From: Clostridia bacterium
GTDB taxonomy: Bacteria; Bacillota; Clostridia; Christensenellales; CAG-314
Direction of reading: 5' to 3'
Assembly (NCBI GenBank): GCA_028710055.1
Contig: JAQUSX010000022.1
Coordinates: 1 to 7,622, forward strand
DNA length: 7,622 nucleotides
In this document: positions 1 to 4,534 of the stretch, piece after piece
Layout: every line of letters begins with the position of its first letter
How positions within the stretch are numbered: the first letter of the stretch is position 1
Program-made: the position numbers and the translations under genes
The notes under the pieces: model-generated
Database searches by the model: none
What the model saw: the letters and a program-made list of their open reading frames with translations, nothing else
Told to the model about the DNA's origin: nothing

Positions 1-452
1 TGGCAGTAGCCGTGGGGATTGGCGGTCAAATAATTTTGGTGATATTCCTCGGCGGTATAAAAGTTTCTTAGCGGCAGCAATTCGACGGCAAATTTTTCGC
101 TATTGGAAATAACCGAAAAATATTCCTTAATTTTCTGTCCATCCGCTTTATCAATGTAATAAACGCCCGTGCGGTATTGATGACCGACGTCGCCGCCTTG
201 ACGGTCTACGGAATAGGGATCTGCTATTCGCAAAAAGTGTTCAAGTATTTTTTTGAGAGCGATACTTTTTTCGTCATAAACGACCTTGACGGTTTCCGCG
301 TGAGAAGCCGTATGGCGTTTTAAATCCTCGTATTTCGGGTTTGCGCTGTCGCCGTTGGCATAGCCGACTTCGGTTTCAATGACGCCTTTAAGCCGTTTGT
401 AATATTCTTGAACGCCCCAAAAACATCCCGCCGCAATATAAATAGTTTTCAT
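1..452 (-). CDS. msrA: Peptide-methionine (S)-S-oxide reductase MsrA, partial (C-terminus off the left edge)
   Basis: Reduces the S-epimer of methionine sulfoxide, free or in proteins, back to methionine; a cytosolic oxidative-damage repair enzyme usually recycled by thioredoxin. Reading the minus strand from ATG 452-450 gives 150 residues without a stop. The protein opens MKTIYIAAGCFWGVQEYY with the hallmark GCFWG (catalytic Cys10), followed by GYANG (31-35), the DPYSVDRQGGDVGHQYRTG block (about 83-101), EEYHQNYL and NPHGYC near the edge, whose Cys is at the position of a resolving cysteine. An SD AGGAGA (464-459) lies 6 nt before the start. The GYC(H) ending resembles MsrA domains fused to MsrB, so a bifunctional MsrAB is possible but cannot be decided here. 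It is divergent from the AraC-type gene. Confidence 0.95.
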   Translation of the reverse strand, partial: MKTIYIAAGCFWGVQEYYKRLKGVIETEVGYANGDSANPKYEDLKRHTASHAETVKVVYDEKSIALKKILEHFLRIADPYSVDRQGGDVGHQYRTGVYYIDKADGQKIKEYFSVISNSEKFAVELLPLRNFYTAEEYHQNYLTANPHGYC

Positions 453-470
453 AAACTTTCTCCTAAAAAT

Positions 471-499
471 AGAATAACATATTTAAACTTAAAATTCAA
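471..499 (-). promoter_or_regulatory. Candidate msrA promoter
   Basis: On the minus strand TTGAAT (499-494) and TATTCT (476-471) are separated by 17 bp, with a TG one base before the -10 (extended -10). Each box matches 4 of 6 consensus bases. The predicted start (about 464) would fall at the SD itself, leaving a leader of about 12 nt, which is short; a promoter further upstream is an alternative. Confidence 0.35.
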
Positions 500-561
500 T
501 ATTAAAATACATATAAAATTAGCGTTACACAAAATTGCTGATAAAAATTTTTTAAAATCTA

Positions 562-570
562 TGGTATAAT
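562..570 (+). promoter_or_regulatory. Extended -10 promoter for the AraC-type gene
   Basis: TGGTATAAT is a perfect extended -10 (TG-N-TATAAT). The -35 position (542-547, taaaaa) is poor, as is common with extended -10 promoters. The predicted start is near 577, giving a leader of about 80 nt. A second perfect extended -10, TGATATAAT at 624-632, would start transcription near 639, just before the SD; either or both could be used. Confidence 0.5.
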
Positions 571-577
571 ATTTAGA

Positions 578-606
578 CTTGACACCACAGAGCAGTAAAA
601 GTCAAG
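578..606. promoter_or_regulatory. Inverted repeat CTTGAC-N17-GTCAAG, possible operator
   Basis: CTTGAC (578-583) and GTCAAG (601-606) are perfect 6-bp inverted arms 17 bp apart, placed just after the predicted transcription start of the first extended -10 and before the second. Such a position would suit autoregulation or ligand control of the divergent msrA/AraC region. The left arm also contains TTGACA (579-584), but no -10 box stands at a suitable distance from it. The arms are short, so chance is not excluded. Confidence 0.3.
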
Positions 607-658
607 AAACATAATTTGCAAACTGATATAATCATTATCATACGGAAGGAGATAAGAA

Positions 659-1534
659 ATGGATTGGATAACGGGTATACAGCGCGCGCTTGATTATACC
701 GAAGAACATCTTACCGAAGAAATCGAATATGAAACGGTGGCGAAAAAGGCCTATTCGTCATCATTTCATTTTCAAAGAATTTTCGGTATGGTCTGCGGAT
801 TTTCACTTGGCGACTATATTCGTATGCGCCGACTATCGCTCGCGGCAGACGAATTGAGTATGACAAGCGAAAAGGTGATTGACATCGCGTTAAAATACGG
901 CTACGATTCGCCCGAAAGTTTTACGCGAGCGTTCACGCGGTTTCACGGTATCACCCCGACAGCGGCAATGCGCGGCGGAAATGTAAAATCCTTTTCGAGA
1001 TTATCCGTAAAATTGATTTTATCAGGAGGTAATACTATGGATTACAGAATTGAAAAGAAAGACGCGTTTAAAATCGTTTGCAAGAGAAAACAGGTTTGCA
1101 AGCCCCAAGGCGACACCGCGACCGAAGACATTTCGGCGTTTTGGGATGAATGTACAAAAGACGGCACAATGGACGCGATTTGCAAATACGCAAAGTATGA
1201 AAACGTTAACGGTATTTTGGGAATATGTTTTTCCGGCGAGATGGAAGACTGCGGTTTTCCTTACGGCATAGGCGCGGAATATAACGGCGTTCCATTGACG
1301 AATAAAGGACTCGATATTGTTGAAATTCCCGCTCATACGTATGCGGTATTTCAATGCAAAGGTAAAATGCCCGACGCTTTCAAAACGACATACAAACAGA
1401 TTTGCACGGAATTTTTCCCGCAGAGCAATTACGAGTACGGCAACGGCATAGAACTCGAAGTTTATCCGTCGGCAAACGTTCAGGACCCTGACTATACTTG
1501 CGAGATTTGGATAGCTGTCAATAATAAAAAATAA
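659..1534 (+). CDS. AraC family transcriptional regulator with GyrI-like effector-binding domain
   Basis: A DNA-binding regulator, presumably responding to a small amphipathic or cationic ligand. Residues 1-105 form an AraC/XylS double helix-turn-helix: a first HTH around 24-45 (YETVAKKAYSSSFHFQRIF) and a second around 72-95, followed by the signature GYDSPESFTRAF...HGITP at 81-100. Residues about 127-290 match the GyrI-like/Rob C-terminal ligand domain (starting MDYRIEKKDAFKIV, ending EIWIAVNNK). Length 291 aa is typical of these two-domain proteins. SD AAGGAG (646-651) stands 7 nt before the ATG. The linker contains an unusually good SD and an in-frame ATG at residue 127 (separate entry). 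The gene is divergent from msrA and ends before a terminator; no target operon is adjacent except possibly msrA. The ligand is not predictable. Confidence 0.9.
   Translation: MDWITGIQRALDYTEEHLTEEIEYETVAKKAYSSSFHFQRIFGMVCGFSLGDYIRMRRLSLAADELSMTSEKVIDIALKYGYDSPESFTRAFTRFHGITPTAAMRGGNVKSFSRLSVKLILSGGNTMDYRIEKKDAFKIVCKRKQVCKPQGDTATEDISAFWDECTKDGTMDAICKYAKYENVNGILGICFSGEMEDCGFPYGIGAEYNGVPLTNKGLDIVEIPAHTYAVFQCKGKMPDAFKTTYKQICTEFFPQSNYEYGNGIELEVYPSANVQDPDYTCEIWIAVNNKK
1024..1039 (+). promoter_or_regulatory. Internal SD and in-frame ATG within the AraC-GyrI gene
   Basis: AGGAGGT (1024-1030), a nearly full anti-SD complement and stronger than the gene's own SD, lies 6 nt before ATG 1037-1039. That ATG is codon 127 in the same frame, precisely where the GyrI-like domain begins (LSGGNTM-DYRIEKK). 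Initiation here would yield a free ligand-binding domain of 165 aa lacking the DNA-binding part. The sequence shows the signal; use in the cell is inference. Confidence 0.5.
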
Positions 1535-1563
1535 AGTTTTTCTAAGAAAAGCGGATTTTTTTA

Positions 1564-1599
1564 AAAAGGATTCTATTTTAGAGTCCTTTTATTTTTTTT
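1564..1599 (+). terminator. Rho-independent terminator of the AraC-type gene
   Basis: A 12-bp stem (1564-1575 with 1579-1590, one G-T wobble) closes a TTT loop and is followed by A and eight T residues. It begins 30 nt after the stop codon. The complementary strand also carries a short T-run, so it may act weakly against read-through from the convergent tRNA operon. Confidence 0.85.
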
Positions 1600-1634
1600 G
1601 TCAGCTTATGCCGTTGAAACTAATAGGGGAATAG

Positions 1635-1666
1635 AAAAAAGAGTACGGATTTCGTACTCTTTTTTT
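1635..1666 (-). terminator. Terminator of the tRNA operon
   Basis: A perfect stem GAGTACG (1641-1647) / CGTACTC (1653-1659) with a 5-nt loop is flanked by an A-run on the left and a T-run on the right. On the minus strand it gives a GC-containing hairpin followed by TTTTTT, 8 nt after the CCA end of tRNA-Leu. The symmetric A/T flanks make it bidirectional. Confidence 0.8.
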
Positions 1667-1673
1667 CTTTATT

Positions 1674-1757
1674 TGGTGCGGCTAAAGGGACTTGAACCCC
1701 CACGTCAAAGACACTAGATCCTAAGTCTAGCGCGTCTGCCAATTCCGCCATAGCCGC
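1674..1757 (-). tRNA. tRNA-Leu (anticodon TAG)
   Basis: 84 nt including an encoded CCA (1676-1674). The acceptor arms GCGGCTA/TAGCCGC pair fully with discriminator A. The anticodon stem CTAGA/TCTAG holds the loop CTTAGGA (anticodon TAG, reads CTN). A short class II variable arm and a GGTTCAAGTC T-arm are visible. It is the last gene of the operon, 6 nt after tRNA-Lys(CTT). Confidence 0.97.
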
Positions 1758-1763
1758 ATAAAG

Positions 1764-1839
1764 TGGTGCACCTTCAGGGACTCGAACCCTGGACACCCTG
1801 ATTAAGAGTCAGGTGCTCTACCGACTGAGCTAAAGGTGC
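1764..1839 (-). tRNA. tRNA-Lys (anticodon CTT)
   Basis: 76 nt with encoded CCA. The acceptor GCACCTT/AAGGTGC is perfect; the anticodon stem CCTGA/TCAGG holds the loop CTCTTAA, giving CTT. The first 16 nt of this gene are repeated 199 bp upstream in a broken copy (see 2021-2038). Confidence 0.96.
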
Positions 1840-1896
1840 ATATATATTTTGGTTATTATTATATTAAAACTTTCTATAAATTGTTTTTCACTACGG

Positions 1897-1969
1897 TAGA
1901 GCCAAGGCACTCCCAGCAATTCGCGCTGGTCGCATGCCCGCTTAAAGGCGGCGCATTCTCTGCGCTCTA
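1897..1969 (-). repeat. 73-nt multi-hairpin element within the tRNA operon
   Basis: TAGAGC (1897-1902) and GCTCTA (1964-1969) form an outer 6-bp stem around three smaller hairpins: GCGCA/TGCGC with a 5-nt loop, CCGC/GCGG with a 6-nt loop, and CCAGC/GCTGG with a 7-nt loop that can be extended by GGCA/TGCC. Some closing bases compete between neighbouring stems. It folds on either strand but would be transcribed with the tRNAs on the minus strand. It is visibly more GC-rich than the AT-rich DNA on both sides. No known RNA family was recognised. A minus-strand open frame runs through it into both neighbouring tRNAs and looks fortuitous. It may be a dispersed intergenic repeat. Confidence 0.5.
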
Positions 1970-2020
1970 TTATGATTTTTGACTCACTTATTCGTCCAAG
2001 GACGCGCTTCGTCTCAATCC

Positions 2021-2038
2021 CTACTGAGCTAAAGGTGC
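2021..2038 (-). pseudogene. Truncated tRNA-Lys fragment (5' end only)
   Basis: On the minus strand, from 2038, GCACCTTTAGCTCAGT is identical to the first 16 nt of tRNA-Lys(CTT) at 1839-1824, with further partial similarity on both sides (2 of the next 3 bases, and an AT-rich 5' flank). After the D-stem start the sequence diverges completely, with no anticodon arm, T-arm or 3' acceptor strand following. This looks like the remains of a duplicated or interrupted tRNA-Lys gene. Confidence 0.75.
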
Positions 2039-2073
2039 TTATATTCTTTATAAAAAAAGTTCTAATTAGTTTT

Positions 2074-2103
2074 TCAGTTGAAGCGAAAGCTCGCTTCAAC
2101 TGA
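2074..2103 (-). repeat. Perfect 13-bp hairpin downstream of tRNA-Lys(TTT)
   Basis: The stem 2074-2086 / 2091-2103 is perfect with a 4-nt loop. It begins 7 nt after the CCA end of tRNA-Lys(TTT) in the transcribed direction. It is not followed immediately by a T-run (the nearest is about 15 nt on, at 2052-2058), so it is a poor canonical terminator; a processing or attenuation hairpin is an alternative. Confidence 0.6.
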
Positions 2104-2110
2104 TTCGCTT

Positions 2111-2186
2111 TGGTGACCCATCGGAGATTCGAACTCCGGACACCATGATTAAAAGTCATGTGCTCTACCGGCTGAGCTAATGAGTC
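2111..2186 (-). tRNA. tRNA-Lys (anticodon TTT)
   Basis: 76 nt with encoded CCA. Acceptor GACTCAT pairs with ATGGGTC (one T-G wobble); the anticodon stem CATGA/TCATG holds the loop CTTTTAA, giving TTT. The T-arm has GGAGTTCGAATCTCC. Together with the CTT gene it gives two lysine isoacceptors in one operon. Confidence 0.96.
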
Positions 2187-2198
2187 ATATATGTTGTT

Positions 2199-2274
2199 TG
2201 GCAGGGGTGGCAGGATTTGAACCTACGAAATGCTAGAGTCAAAGTCTAGTGCCTTACCGCTTGGCTACACCCCT
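2199..2274 (-). tRNA. tRNA-Gln (anticodon TTG)
   Basis: 76 nt with encoded CCA. Acceptor AGGGGTG/CACCCCT with discriminator G; the anticodon stem CTAGA/TCTAG holds the loop CTTTGAC, giving TTG. The D-arm GCCAAGCGGTAAGGC is typical of glutamine tRNAs. Confidence 0.96.
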
Positions 2275-2294
2275 ATATTTCATAATAATTTTAC

Positions 2295-2371
2295 TGGGGT
2301 GGGCGATGGGGCTTGAACCCACGACACCCAGAGTCACAGTCTGGTACTCTACCAACTGAGCTACGCCCACC
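2295..2371 (-). tRNA. tRNA-His (anticodon GTG)
   Basis: 77 nt counting the genome-encoded extra G at position -1 (2371), which faces discriminator C as expected for histidine tRNA. Acceptor GTGGGCG/CGCCCAC; the anticodon stem CCAGA/TCTGG holds the loop CTGTGAC, giving GTG. CCA is encoded. Confidence 0.96.
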
Positions 2372-2377
2372 GCAATA

Positions 2378-2454
2378 TGGCGTGCCAGAAGGGATTCGAA
2401 CCCCCGACAACCGGCTTAGAAGGCCGATGCTCTATCCTGCTGAGCTACTGGCAC
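2378..2454 (-). tRNA. tRNA-Arg (anticodon TCT)
   Basis: 77 nt with encoded CCA. Acceptor GTGCCAG/CTGGCAC with discriminator G; the anticodon stem TCGGC/GCCGG holds the loop CTTCTAA, giving TCT, which reads AGA/AGG codons. Confidence 0.96.
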
Positions 2455-2463
2455 AAAACAGAT

Positions 2464-2537
2464 TGGAGCGGGTGATGGGAATCGGACCCACGCGTTCAGC
2501 TTGGAAGGCTGACATTCTACCATTGAACTACACCCGC
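2464..2537 (-). tRNA. tRNA-Gly (anticodon TCC)
   Basis: 74 nt with encoded CCA. Acceptor GCGGGTG/CACCCGC with discriminator T; the anticodon stem TCAGC/GCTGA holds the loop CTTCCAA, giving TCC. It is the first gene of the operon, about 15 nt after the -10 box of the proximal promoter. Confidence 0.96.
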
Positions 2538-2552
2538 ACACAATGCTAAGAG

Positions 2553-2581
2553 ATTTTAGCACACCGAAACAATACTGTCAA
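2553..2581 (-). promoter_or_regulatory. Proximal tRNA operon promoter (P2)
   Basis: On the minus strand a perfect -35 TTGACA (2581-2576), a 17-bp spacer, and the -10 TAAAAT (2558-2553) preceded by TGC (extended -10). The predicted start (about 2546) lies a few nucleotides before tRNA-Gly. This is among the strongest promoter matches in the window, as expected for stable RNA. Confidence 0.9.
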
Positions 2582-2597
2582 CAATTTTGGGGCTCTC

Positions 2598-2703
2598 AGG
2601 TAAAAAACTAGTTGCTAAAATTCTGTTTGCGGACAGCGCGACCTTAGTTAAGGTAAAAGGTTTTTTGCTAAACAAAGAAAAAATCGCCGCGCGAGATTTT
2701 CAC
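2598..2703 (-). repeat. Two diverged 53-bp tandem repeats in the tRNA operon leader
   Basis: Copies 2598-2650 and 2651-2703 abut exactly. On the plus strand both carry AGGTAAAA at offset 0, TTGCTAAA at offset 14 and GCGCGA at offset 38; the stretches between these blocks are largely unrelated. Together they fill the transcribed leader between P1 and P2. No riboswitch or T-box signature was recognised. The blocks could be protein sites or RNA structural parts. Confidence 0.5.
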
Positions 2704-2710
2704 CTTTGAT

Positions 2711-2739
2711 ATTACACCGCAAAACCAGATAAAAGTCAA
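2711..2739 (-). promoter_or_regulatory. Distal promoter (P1) upstream of the tRNA operon
   Basis: TTGACT (2739-2734), a 17-bp spacer and TGTAAT (2716-2711) on the minus strand, each 5 of 6 to consensus. It lies between the rdgB stop and the tRNA genes, with start predicted near 2704. It gives the operon a second start site, or makes a separate small RNA from the repeats at 2598-2703. Confidence 0.65.
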
Positions 2740-2772
2740 GTAAATAAAGCGGTTTTTCATAGCTTTTTTAAA

Positions 2773-3360
2773 TTAAATACCAATTTTTTCGAGCCGTTTA
2801 ATCAGCTCTTGAGTAGCTTTGCCTCTATGCGATACACGGTCTTTTTCTTCTTTGGTCGCTTGCGCAAACGTCTTACCAAGCTCGTCGGAGAAAAAAACGC
2901 TGTCATAGCCAAAACCGCTGTCGCCGATTTCAGATGAGGTAATTTTGCCTTTCGTTTCGCCTTTTACTACGATAATATTCCCGTCGGGTAAAATAAGGGT
3001 CAGCACGGCGGAAAAATAAGCGGATCTGTCGGTAACTCCTTCTATAAGTTTGAGTAAATACGTTCTGTTTTGGGCGTGGGTGGCGTTCTCGGCAAAAAAT
3101 CTTGCCGAACGCACTCCGGGTTTGCCGTGAAGGGCGTTGACGCAAAGTCCCGTATCGTCGGCAAGGACGCAAAAAGGGGTAAATCGCTTAACAAATTGCG
3201 CTTTGATAAGCGAATTTTCTTCCAAAGTTTCGCCGTTTTCTACGATATCTTCGTTAACGCCGATATCTTTCATAGAAAAAATATTGTCGAAAGACTTCGA
3301 CAATATGCGTTTAAACTCATTTAGTTTTCCTTCGTTGGAAGTAGCTATTACAAGGTTCAT
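2773..3360 (-). CDS. rdgB: RdgB/HAM1 family non-canonical purine NTP pyrophosphatase (dITP/XTP pyrophosphatase)
   Basis: Hydrolyses ITP, dITP and XTP to the monophosphate and pyrophosphate, keeping deaminated purines out of DNA and RNA. The 195 aa match the family length. Visible family motifs are the N-terminal phosphate-binding ATSNEGKLNEF (6-16), ENGETLEENSLIKA (41-54), ADDTGL (68-72, usually ADDSGL), GDSGFGYDSVFF (146-157) and the C-terminal GKTFAQAT...RVSHRGKA (162-182). The ATG at 3360 begins exactly where homologues begin (MNLVIAT). It follows the upstream membrane protein gene with one base between stop and start and has only a weak SD (GGTG), so translation is probably coupled to that gene. 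Confidence 0.93.
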   Translation of the reverse strand: MNLVIATSNEGKLNEFKRILSKSFDNIFSMKDIGVNEDIVENGETLEENSLIKAQFVKRFTPFCVLADDTGLCVNALHGKPGVRSARFFAENATHAQNRTYLLKLIEGVTDRSAYFSAVLTLILPDGNIIVVKGETKGKITSSEIGDSGFGYDSVFFSDELGKTFAQATKEEKDRVSHRGKATQELIKRLEKIGI

Positions 3361-3361
3361 T

Positions 3362-3811
3362 TTAGTCGTTCACCACAGAAATGCTCTTATTTATTTTTTT
3401 AATGTCTTCGATAAATTCGTCATAGCGTTTCGGCGAAATATTTATTTTCATAATAACGGGTTCTACGTCGCCTGCGTATACGCTTAGATACAATCCGTTG
3501 TCAGCCGCGCGTTTAATTGCCGCCCGAACTTTATCTATTTCAAATTTTCCGCCAGTCAGGTCGAAAGGACCGAATTTTATTTGAATTTTATTTTCTTTAA
3601 ATTTGTAACGCATAAAAAGCATCAAACCGCAAATGGCTAAAATACAAACGGATAAAATTATTTGGAATATTTCCAGCGTCTTCATAAGCGAATACATATT
3701 AAACCAGCCAGCAAGTTTGCATATATTAATAAAAATCATAATTACCTGCGCTATAGCTAGCGCGGATATTAAAATATTCAGATATAATGGGTTTTTGTGA
3801 TAAAATTTCAT
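3362..3811 (-). CDS. Small two-TM membrane protein with bacterial PH-like (YyaB/bPH_4-type) domain
   Basis: Function unknown. The 149 aa contain two hydrophobic helices (about 12-33 and 46-68), joined by a short loop, followed by a soluble tail (71-149). The tail KIQIKFGPFDL...ADNGLYLSVYAG...MKINISPKRYDEFIEDIKKIN resembles the YyaB-like bacterial PH domain, in which an 'ISPK-x-x-x-EFI' segment is typical. The N-terminus is probably cytosolic, given Lys/His in the first seven residues, placing the PH-like tail in the cytosol. SD AGAGG (3824-3820) lies 8 nt before the ATG. It is the first gene of a unit with rdgB, 1 nt apart. The domain assignment rests on pattern memory and is moderate. Confidence 0.7.
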   Translation of the reverse strand: MKFYHKNPLYLNILISALAIAQVIMIFINICKLAGWFNMYSLMKTLEIFQIILSVCILAICGLMLFMRYKFKENKIQIKFGPFDLTGGKFEIDKVRAAIKRAADNGLYLSVYAGDVEPVIMKINISPKRYDEFIEDIKKINKSISVVND

Positions 3812-3832
3812 TTTTTCAACCTCTTTGGTGGT

Positions 3833-3861
3833 ATTTTAGCACAATATAAACGCTATTACAA
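3833..3861 (-). promoter_or_regulatory. Promoter of the PH-domain gene-rdgB unit
   Basis: TTGTAA (3861-3856), a 17-bp spacer and TAAAAT (3838-3833) on the minus strand, with TGC before the -10 (extended -10). The start is predicted near 3826, leaving a leader of only about 15 nt with the SD at its very beginning. Confidence 0.65.
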
Positions 3862-3892
3862 TATTTTAGTCGATTTTTGTCGGTCAAAATTA

Positions 3893-3911
3893 AACAAAAT
3901 CAACTTTTGTT
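3893..3911. repeat. 7-bp inverted repeat in the divergent intergenic region
   Basis: AACAAAA (3893-3899) and TTTTGTT (3905-3911) are perfect arms around TCAAC, between the divergent promoters of the PH-domain gene and rsmD. It could be an operator, but AT-rich arms of this length arise often by chance. Confidence 0.25.
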
Positions 3912-3950
3912 CATTTTTATTTTTATGCAGGCGCAGGGGTTGAAAATCAA

Positions 3951-3979
3951 TATACAAAAAACTAAGAGAGTGATAAAAT
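3951..3979 (+). promoter_or_regulatory. Promoter of rsmD-coaD, possibly giving a leaderless mRNA
   Basis: TATACA (3951-3956, 4 of 6), a 17-bp spacer and TGATAAAAT (extended -10, box 3974-3979). The transcription start is predicted at about 3985-3990, i.e. at or within a few bases of the rsmD ATG (3989), and no SD lies at a normal distance. Confidence 0.5.
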
Positions 3980-3988
3980 ACAATTAAT

Positions 3989-4534
3989 ATGAGAATTATA
4001 GCGGGAAAACACAGAGGTCGAAAGCTGATCGCGCCAAAAAACGAAGCACGACCGACCTTGGACAGAAGCAAAGAAACTTTATTTAATATTATTCAGTTCG
4101 ATATCGCTGGGAAAAACGTTTTGGATATTTTCGCGGGGTCGGGCGCGCTCGGGCTGGAATCGCACAGCAGAGGGGCAAGTTCCGTTACTTTTATCGACAA
4201 TGATTTTAACAGCATTGAAGCGATAAAACGAAACTGTTCCGCTTGCGCTTGCGGCGGAAATGTGATAAAAGCGGATTTTGCGCAAGCTTTGCAAAGGCTT
4301 TCGGGTGAAAAATTCGGACTTGTTTTTATTGATCCGCCATATGAAACGGATTTTTGCATTACCGCAATGCAAATGTTAAATCAATATCATCTGCTTACCG
4401 ATGTGGCGATAGTGGCATGCGAACACAAGAGAGATACGGTTTTGCCCGAAAAAGTTTACAATCTTAGCGTATATAAGACCCGTTCTGTCGGTATCGCTAA
4501 TTTTACAATTTATAAATACGGAGAAGAATTATGA
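3989..4534 (+). CDS. rsmD: 16S rRNA (guanine(966)-N(2))-methyltransferase RsmD
   Basis: Methylates N2 of G966 (E. coli numbering) in 16S rRNA during 30S assembly, with S-adenosylmethionine as donor. The 181 aa match the family. The start MRIIAGKHRGRKL is the canonical RsmD beginning, then RPTLDRSKETLFNII (21-35). The SAM-binding motif I is VLDIFAGSGALGLE (44-57), an acidic ribose-binding position follows at FIDND (68-72), and the catalytic motif IV is IDPPYE (114-119). Start choice is fixed by homology although no SD is present at normal spacing. The ATGA overlap (4 nt) with coaD implies coupled translation. The rsmD-coaD order is that of Bacillus ylbH-coaD. Confidence 0.95.
   Translation: MRIIAGKHRGRKLIAPKNEARPTLDRSKETLFNIIQFDIAGKNVLDIFAGSGALGLESHSRGASSVTFIDNDFNSIEAIKRNCSACACGGNVIKADFAQALQRLSGEKFGLVFIDPPYETDFCITAMQMLNQYHLLTDVAIVACEHKRDTVLPEKVYNLSVYKTRSVGIANFTIYKYGEEL

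Noticed and set aside
579..584. Perfect TTGACA as -35 of the AraC-type promoter
   Set aside because: The 17-bp position downstream is TCAAGA, and the next TATAAT (627-632) is 42 bp away, so it is more likely part of the inverted repeat.
1022..1354. Minus- and plus-strand open frames overlapping the AraC-GyrI gene
   Set aside because: They lie wholly inside a well-supported gene in other frames and have no domain or SD support.
2074..2103. Canonical intrinsic terminator inside the tRNA operon
   Set aside because: The stem is strong but no T-run follows directly; the nearest T7 is about 15 nt away, and Lys(CTT) and Leu lie downstream without another promoter that I can see.
1830..2159. 109-codon open frame on the minus strand
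   Set aside because: It begins inside tRNA-Lys(TTT), crosses the tRNA fragment and the structured element, and ends in tRNA-Lys(CTT). It has no SD and its product is unlike any protein I recognise.
2313..2549. 78-codon open frame on the plus strand
   Set aside because: It is the antisense translation of tRNA-His, -Arg and -Gly; such tRNA shadows (PEGIRTPDNRLRRPMLYPAELLAQ and similar) are classic spurious proteins.
2583..2710. Riboswitch or T-box leader before the tRNA operon
   Set aside because: An ACCTGAGAG string suggested TPP or glycine riboswitch parts, but the remaining conserved segments are absent and the downstream genes are tRNAs; no T-box AGGGTGG-ACCGCG either.
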